In this document: positions 57,986 to 64,000 of the stretch, one piece after another
How the letters are laid out: every line of letters starts with the position of its first letter
How positions within the stretch are numbered: the first letter of the stretch is position 1
DNA from: Imbricaverruca yamaguchii
Lineage: Eukaryota > Arthropoda > Thecostraca > Neoverrucidae
Direction of reading: 5' to 3'
Length of the DNA stretch: 64,000 bases
Assembly (NCBI GenBank): GCA_034440575.1
Contig: JAOTOL010001555.1
Span: forward strand, 1,592,501 to 1,656,500
The notes under the pieces: generated by a model
What the model was told of the DNA's origin: nothing
What the model saw: the letters and a program-made list of their open reading frames with translations, nothing else
The model's database searches: none
Made by a program: the position numbers and the translations under genes

Positions 57986-60879
57986 TTGTTCGCATGGGAC
58001 GATCTTTTTCATAAAGAGAAGGGAAATACGCAGATATTCTGCAAGGCTGGGGTTCGGCCACCTTGAATTGATGATTGGGCACTTCTTCTAATCAACCAGG
58101 CATCGGTAGTACGCAACACGTCCCCGCTTACGGCAGTGTCCAGGCCCACAGCCCCTTCCTGACACGGGCGGCGGACCATCGGGGGTGGGACAGGAGACAG
58201 GACCCCCTGAATTTAATCATTTGTGACACTACGGCAGTGCATCGCAAATATTGAGCTAAAAACTAACCGTTGTCCTTTCCCCTCTCACCAGTAAACGTCG
58301 ACCAACATCAGTCCCTGCTCCTCGAGGTGTGCATCTAATAACTAAATGATTATCAAGGTGACAAAACCAACAATTGTGCATGCCGCCCAACAGTCAAATG
58401 ACTGGACCCGCGCTGGAGTCAGATCGATGCCAGGTCTAAGCTCGGCTCCACGCCTCGTACGATACACGGCGAACACACGTCAACAGGACTGCGACAAGCA
58501 TTGCTTTGACAGGAGCAGGCTTTGGCTAAAACATTTCGGTGACAATCCTGAACTTTCTGGAGTGCCGGCGCAAAATAAAAAATAACGTTTTAGGTACCAT
58601 GAATGCTCGATTTAGATTCGGCAACAACTTTGTGGAACTACTAAGCGGCATGGTTCTTGGGCATGGTGAACACAAAACGCTGCATCCATCTCTCTGAATG
58701 TGTGGAAGAACTCCTCAGTGGGAACCGTCAGGCCGTTAAGGCTGACCAGGCGAGTCCAGAGCGCTTCTCGTGGTTCATTTCGGCAAACGCAGATGTGTTC
58801 CCAGGGATCGGTCCGTTGGCTTCCTTCTGGCCATGGACCAGGCCACACATCATCTCTCCTACCCACCACGCTTAACATTTTAAACATTCTCTCAATTCAC
58901 ATCATAATCTGATATGATTTCAAGGAAGCTGATATTCATTTTTGTGGGAAATACAAACTCAGGAAATCAGCAGTCCAAGTTCATGCGCTGATAAGAAAGA
59001 TAAGAAAGAGTAATTTCACCAAGATAACAATGTTAATATCGTTAAAATAAAGTGTTTTCGAACACCAGGAAAAACAACACATATTTTCACAATGACAGTA
59101 CGTGCTATCCTCCACCACATAAAAATATGGTAAGTGTGGGGAAGTGAGGTTTTTGGTGGCTAACGACGAACACTGATGTCAAGTTACAAAAATAACCTAA
59201 TCTAATCTAACGTAACTAACTGATGTTGGACCTCCTAAAACATGCTCGTGTTCGGTCATCTAAAACCTACTGATGTTGTATGCTATATGTTAACACTTCA
59301 AGGAATTCATCAAGGAAATGGTAGATCCATTTTGCCTTAATTACACCATTACACCATTTGTACACCGTATATTAATTTACCTTGTGGCATGGAAACTCAG
59401 TTAATAGAAATATACATTTTTCATCGTAGGTTGAATCTGTCATCATTACCCCATGTAGAAAGGGCTGGTCATTATTCTGCTGGAATATCATGATGAAAAA
59501 AGCTAAATATAGCCACACATGAATATATGCATTCATTTTTATAATTAAACCTGGTTTTAGCTTTTCGTGCATGAGTGCCTATCCTGTATTTTTCCCATCT
59601 TTCACTGATCCAAAGTAGCCTGCATTGTTCTTCATTCAACACAGTTTATGGAAAAGTGTTTTTAGGATACTGGGAAGCCTTAAGCTCTCGAAAATCTAAA
59701 ATGGCATCTGTGAACTTCACCAGCTCCATACACAAAAAAAAAGGTATAATTATGCAATCTGACCTTCATATTTTGGTAGAGACAGGCCCATAATTTATGA
59801 ACAAAACCATCTTTTTGTTATTTATGTGCTGAACATGATGTGGGAGACATGCAAAGGTAGGTGTTCCGGAAACAAAACATGTTCAGATACACACTCTCTT
59901 CCCCTACTCTGGTGCCATTTTCAGAACTTCTGAGAGCAGTCAGCTCAAGAAAACTGCAAGGAAGTGACCTGTGATATTTTTACAACTACACCAGTATTTT
60001 AGTGGCTACAAATAATTGGTACCACAACGGCTACAGTGAAGTAATCCTGCAATATCAGCGAGGAAACATTCATATTCAGAATATGACAGCACTACAGAAC
60101 AATTATATGTTATAAAGTTGCTCTATGCAAGTGGTTAGAAGATTTTCATAGAAAGAACCATGCGAATATAGATACCTTGTTCATTTGTTTTAATTCAGCA
60201 AACTATATGAATACTGGTTTGGCCATACAAAAGCAGCAGTAGAACAATTTGTTGCATGCATGAAGTGTTTCGAAACCCCCTCTTACCCTGCTACCACTAC
60301 TGCCCAACCATGATGCAATGGGCAATTACAAAATTTTGCTCAAGTTAGTGAATGCCACAGTATGGCATGATTCCATATAGAACACAGGAACAATATGATA
60401 ATTGATAGGGGATCAATGCACATGCCAACATTAGTCACCAGATTGCATCAAGGATATGTTGACTAAGTTGACATTGTAGGTATAGGGCCTTAATTAGCAT
60501 AAATTGTTTGAGGTGTGTTCTCAATATCAACCACGCCATGGATAAGTTAATTCTGGGGATGGTGCCATTCGGTTCAAAGCCACCGGCATGCTAGCAAAAG
60601 AAGATGAAACCTCCAAGTCTCAATTAAATATATATATATATGCTTTACAAACGGCGAGGAAACTAATCGTGAGAAAAGCGTCATAAGAGCGCTAAAATGA
60701 AAGCACCATATCTAGTATATTTATCAGTATAGTCCAAAATTATAATATAATTCAGCGGTATTCTGGAATAAAAGGGCACTTCTGGTATATGACGCCTGTG
60801 GCGTAGGTTTTGTCTAGTTCAAACTAATTATACTAGAACTGCGGACTTTGGCCAGGGGCCACTCAAACTAGAGAAGCCC
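57986..60879. other. No recognised gene
   Basis: On the minus strand 58887-58612 a frame with PGPWPEGSQRTDPWEHICVC and PTEEFFHTFREMDAAFCVHH looks protein-like, and exon identity cannot be excluded. Much of 58900-60870 is AT-rich and structureless, with a short (TA)n at 60628. Confidence 0.35.
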
Positions 60880-61430
60880 TGACACTGTCAGGGGCATCCA
60901 AATCGTGCGGGAGCGATCGACCTTCAAAGGCTCATACAGCTTAAAAAAAGTCAGCCGGCTTCAAGAGGCCGTCCTTTATGGGATACCTCCATCTTCAAGG
61001 GATTTCCCCAGCTTAAAGCGATTCCTTTACGTTTAAAACACCCCTCCAGTTTCAATGGATCCCTTTAGCTCCAAAGGCTCCGTCCAATTCCCGTGGGCCC
61101 TCTCGTTCCCAACCGGAGTGACAAAGATCTCTCGGGGCTCCTACATCAAGCTCAAAGATGCTCATGCATGAAATATCTGGGTCCTCCAACTTAAATTAGC
61201 CTCTTCAGCTTTAATGGGCCCTCAAGGTTTCTCAAGGTCCTTAGGGTTTCTTCAGCTCCCAATCCAACCTCTACAACTCCTGAAACGCTCAATCGTATTC
61301 AAATGGATCGACACATGAGCTAACAGGATCCTCCAGCTTCAAGGGATTATCCAAGCTTCAAAGGATCCCTCCAGCTGCAAGCAACCTCTTCAGCTTGAAG
61401 GCGCCGCAACAGTTTTGAGATATCCATACA
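60880..61430. repeat. Degenerate CCTCCAGCTTCAAGGGAT-type array
   Basis: A motif like CTCCAGCTTCAAGGGAT recurs about every 25-32 bp (for example near 60990, 61050, 61330 and 61365) with strong divergence. It is of the same style as the arrays at 46.7-48.7 kb but has a different consensus. Confidence 0.6.
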
Positions 61431-62287
61431 GTCATAGGGGACTTTGATTTTTTAAGTGCCTCAGAGCGCTGAAAGGAATACATGATAGTGTAAGACGCCT
61501 TGAGAAAATCTCCCTGTGGAACCTTTGATGTTGCATGCTGTCTGGAAAGTACGGGACCGTTCTGAGCAGGTCTGTCGTCAAGAAGCATGGCTCACCTGAC
61601 TCAGGGGTGGAGGAGGGCGGGAGCCGACGCGGGTCTTGGATGCGCCACTGCTTAGAACGCAAAGGAAGCTGCCACCGAAGAATGAGGCAAATCATACTAT
61701 TGCAATGACGCAATGATCATCTATAGTGCTCTTTTTTCGACGGCAAAGGAGTTTAGTAAAAGACAGGGAGACAAACACCGGCTCACACTCCAAAACAGAC
61801 AGATCTGGGAGGTAGGTGCGCCCTTGCGGAAGTGAAAAATAAACGTGTGTTGGCATCCTCACCTTCTCCAAAATATTTTAGGACCGCCCTAGACCATAAT
61901 GCTTCGGAGGAAGCTAGGCAACATCTGGAGATGGGCAGGTCGCCCGTCTTGCCTTCCGCTTCCCCTCCCCTATTCCGCAACCTTTGCTTGTGAGTGCCCC
62001 GACAGCATTATGTGCATGATTTCCATACAATGACCATTGGCGCTAAGCCAAGCATAAAGAATATTAAATAGCATCTATCTCTCTCTGGATCATTGGTAGT
62101 AGAGTGCAATGTGTTTGAAGACAGATGGCTGGTGAGCACGAGATTGAATGTCGCCATGACTTGGATATGCAGAGCCGCATGCGAGTATCCAGCGCTTGCA
62201 ACACTTATAGCTTTCCCGGCGTCCTTGATCGATCCTCATAGTGAGTAACAGCATAAACATCATCTCATCAACTTACTTGAATACAGG
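61431..62287. other. No recognisable gene
   Basis: Mixed sequence. Minus-strand ORFs at 61358-61713 and 61783-61980 are unrecognised. Confidence 0.4.
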
Positions 62288-62379
62288 TACAGGGTCATTC
62301 TGAAAGGATTCCACACATTTTAAATTTTAGAAAAGGAACTGTCCTTCACAGGAATATTTATATTACATGATTTGAATCC

Positions 62380-62523
62380 GTATTTCATGAAAAATACGCA
62401 ACAAAACAAACGGTCATGCACGTTGAAACGTTTGCCAGTTGCGGGGCACACGTATTTCGTGAAAAATGCACAACAAAGCAAATGGTCATGCACGTTGAAG
62501 CGTTTGCCAGTTGCAGGGCATAC
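62380..62523. repeat. 72-bp tandem duplication inside the mariner
   Basis: Units at 62380-62451 and 62452-62523 share CGTATTTC, GGTCATGCACGTTGAA and CGTTTGCCAGTTGC with about ten differences. Confidence 0.85.
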
Positions 62524-62599
62524 TCCAGGTCGCCAGCCTCCACTTGACACAAGGATTTTCCACGCAAATTCACCTCCTCCATCAATCGGGCACATGTGT

Positions 62600-63130
62600 C
62601 TGCCTAGATCACCCTGATCTGGCGATGTATCGTCTGCTTGCGGTCTTGGATGTTTCTAAGGTTTCCTTGTAGACCTTGTTCTTGAGGTAGCCCCACAGAA
62701 CGACGTCCAGATGTGTCAAGTCTGGAGTAGGAGACGGTCAGTGGTTGTGACTTCTGGCCTCATCAGCCTGGAGGCTGATGAGGCATTCCCTGAGGTGTCG
62801 TCCCAGCCACTCAAGCGCCACGTTTGAGTTGTGGGGCTATGTGTCATCTCGCCGGAACTGCACGGTGCTCTGGGGTGATCTGTGCTGCTTGCAAACGCTG
62901 TTCCAGAAACGATCGAGTATCTTGACGCAGTGCAAGTCCCTTGTTGATGGTGACTGTGGAGACATTAATTCTGGATGAATATTTTGTCTGGTGTTATTCC
63001 GAGTTTGTATAGTATGTGTATCGCGCTGTGGCTAGCATCACCCCGGCTTGCAATTTTCTTGATTGACCTCGTGAGGGTATCGAGGACGATGACTTTGACC
63101 ATTCCAAGACCTTCTGCAGAGCGTTTTAAC
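62600..63130 (-). pseudogene. Decayed mariner-type transposase
   Basis: In several frames on the minus strand it reads an HTH-like TRSIKKIASRGDASHSAIHI (near 63060), a catalytic-core piece QFRRDDT then PHNSNVALEWLGRHL (near 62830), and PDLTHLDVVLWGYLKNKVY (near 62700). The last matches the PDLxPxDFxLWG block of mariner/Tc1 transposases that holds the third catalytic Asp. Stops and frameshifts are numerous. Part of the region between HTH and core is missing. It is non-functional. Confidence 0.72.
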
Positions 63131-63210
63131 GTCTTCGCCTACTGTGTCCTCGGTTAAGACCACCAATGCTGCCCCTAACACACAACTGTTCATATTGTTT
63201 GGTGGTGTCT

Positions 63211-63389
63211 TGTTTGTTTATTTGGTGGCTCACGACTCACTTTATGCACATTCATGGCTAATGGCGCCTTCAACACTGTTTCGCCGGTGGGCAGCGGGAT
63301 TGGGAAATGTCCCGAGCGGCACTAGTGTCGAACCCGGGACCTTTGGTATCCAGAGCCAAACACCTTAACCACTCGACCATCCCCGCCGC
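63211..63389 (-). mobile_element. tRNA-derived SINE (family A) inside the mariner
   Basis: The minus strand carries GGATGGTCGAGTGGTTAAGG (A box), GGGTTCGACACTAG (B box) and the family body. The target duplication is TTTGGTGGTGTCT at 63198-63210 against TTTGGTAGTGTCT at 63390-63402 (12 of 13). The single mismatch shows it is older than the 3397 and 29834 insertions, whose duplications are perfect. Confidence 0.94.
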
Positions 63390-63807
63390 TTTGGTAGTGT
63401 CTGGATCAAGGACATGGTGTACGTTAAAGGTGGACCGGAAGGAGCTCTGAGTTGCTCATATTGGTACCGTTTAATAGTTTATTTGTACGACTTTGGCTTT
63501 CCTCCTTCCTCAGTGGATCCATCTTCAGGAAGAAGTACAACCGTTTCATCCGTTTCATCCGTTATCGTTACAACCGTTTCAATTTCCTATTGCACATGTC
63601 TTCAGATAATATGTTTTGCCCCATGCCAATTTGATTTGTTATCTCTATTACAATAAAAGTAAACTTTTATTATAATTTATAGCATACTATTTATTATTAT
63701 TAAAAGTATACTATTCTTCATATTTTTACTTTAGTATTTTTGCTATTAATATTACTTATGTGTAGTTGAGGATTCCGTAAAGGGAATCCTTTCAGTCTTA
63801 CCTAGTA

Positions 63808-64000
63808 TTTCCGTTTTCGTTAAATCAGGTGATCTACAAGATCGCTTGAAAGAAAAACCTGCAATAGTCTAGCTAGGTGCGGGCTGGTTGTTGCTTTTAT
63901 GACACATTAATCTTTGAGTCATGTAGCGTAGCCAAACTCTCACACCGATTGGCCGCGGGCGGAGAGTAACGGACAGGTGAGACTCAAACCCACAAGCTTT
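63808..64000. other. No recognisable gene; possible SINE at the edge
   Basis: On the minus strand near 63975-63990 TGGGTTTGAGTCTCACC looks like a B box, but the head runs off the window. Confidence 0.3.

Larger units (their letters stand above)
62288..63807 (-). mobile_element. Mariner-like transposon, 1.52 kb including a SINE
   Basis: Imperfect terminal inverted repeats of about 25 bp begin TACAGGGTCATTCTGAAAGG at 62288 and, on the complement, TACTAGGTAAGACTGAAAGG at 63807. The inner 13 bp, CTGAAAGGATTCC, are identical. Both ends start with TA, the mariner target. Subtracting the SINE and its duplicated site leaves about 1.33 kb, the usual mariner length. The decayed transposase reads on the minus strand (62600-63130). 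Confidence 0.75.

Overview
This is a eukaryotic nuclear window. It has no operons, no Shine-Dalgarno-spaced gene runs, and no rRNA, tRNA or CRISPR locus. It is packed with interspersed repeats, minisatellites and short exon-like coding islands with GT/AG signals. The mix of a CR1/L2-like LINE with an octamer tail, tRNA-derived SINEs, a mariner element, TTAA-type elements, an hAT-like gene and an agrin-type NtA exon fits an invertebrate animal. An arthropod or another protostome seems most likely to me, but the taxon cannot be fixed from sequence alone.

Two host-type gene pieces stand out, both on the minus strand. (1) 14077-14479 is a first coding exon with a signal peptide and an agrin N-terminal (NtA) domain, ending at a GTAAGC donor. 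Six perfect 30-bp repeats lie just upstream of its ATG. (2) 27069-26886 is a zinc-finger exon with an NLS. Its phase-1 donor matches the phase of an acceptor at 23478/23477, which leads into a 2.7-kb exon resembling the hAT/KIAA1586-like family. That exon holds two in-frame stop codons and a decapeptide-coding minisatellite.

The rest is mostly mobile DNA. From 0 to 14 kb there is a 0.7-kb dispersed repeat, several minisatellites, a SINE with perfect target duplications, and a same-strand pile of chimeric pieces of one LINE family (7.2-13.3 kb). One of those pieces is split by a 1.35-kb insertion carrying (TA)n. From 15 to 20 kb there is a TTAA-element end, two unidentified coding-like patches and an old LINE copy. 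From 20 to 27.3 kb lies the zinc-finger/hAT gene, with four LINE fragments in its intron. From 28.5 to 30.3 kb is a broken transposon-associated gene interrupted by a SINE. From 30.9 to 33.6 kb are a complete TTAA element and the second 0.7-kb repeat copy. From 33.6 to 42.6 kb little is recognisable.

From 42.6 to 44.1 kb there is a THAP fragment fused to a LINE tail, with a solo LTR nested in that tail. From 45.1 to 48.7 kb there is an inverted duplication of degenerate repeat DNA and related degenerate arrays. From 51.0 to 55.9 kb are more LINE pieces, a second THAP-LINE composite and further TTAA elements. From 56.6 to 64 kb are a 15-bp minisatellite, a second tRNA-like SINE, another degenerate array, and a 1.5-kb mariner-like element that contains a SINE. 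Nested insertions with visible target duplications give a relative order of events: LINE tail before LTR, mariner before SINE, transposon gene before SINE.
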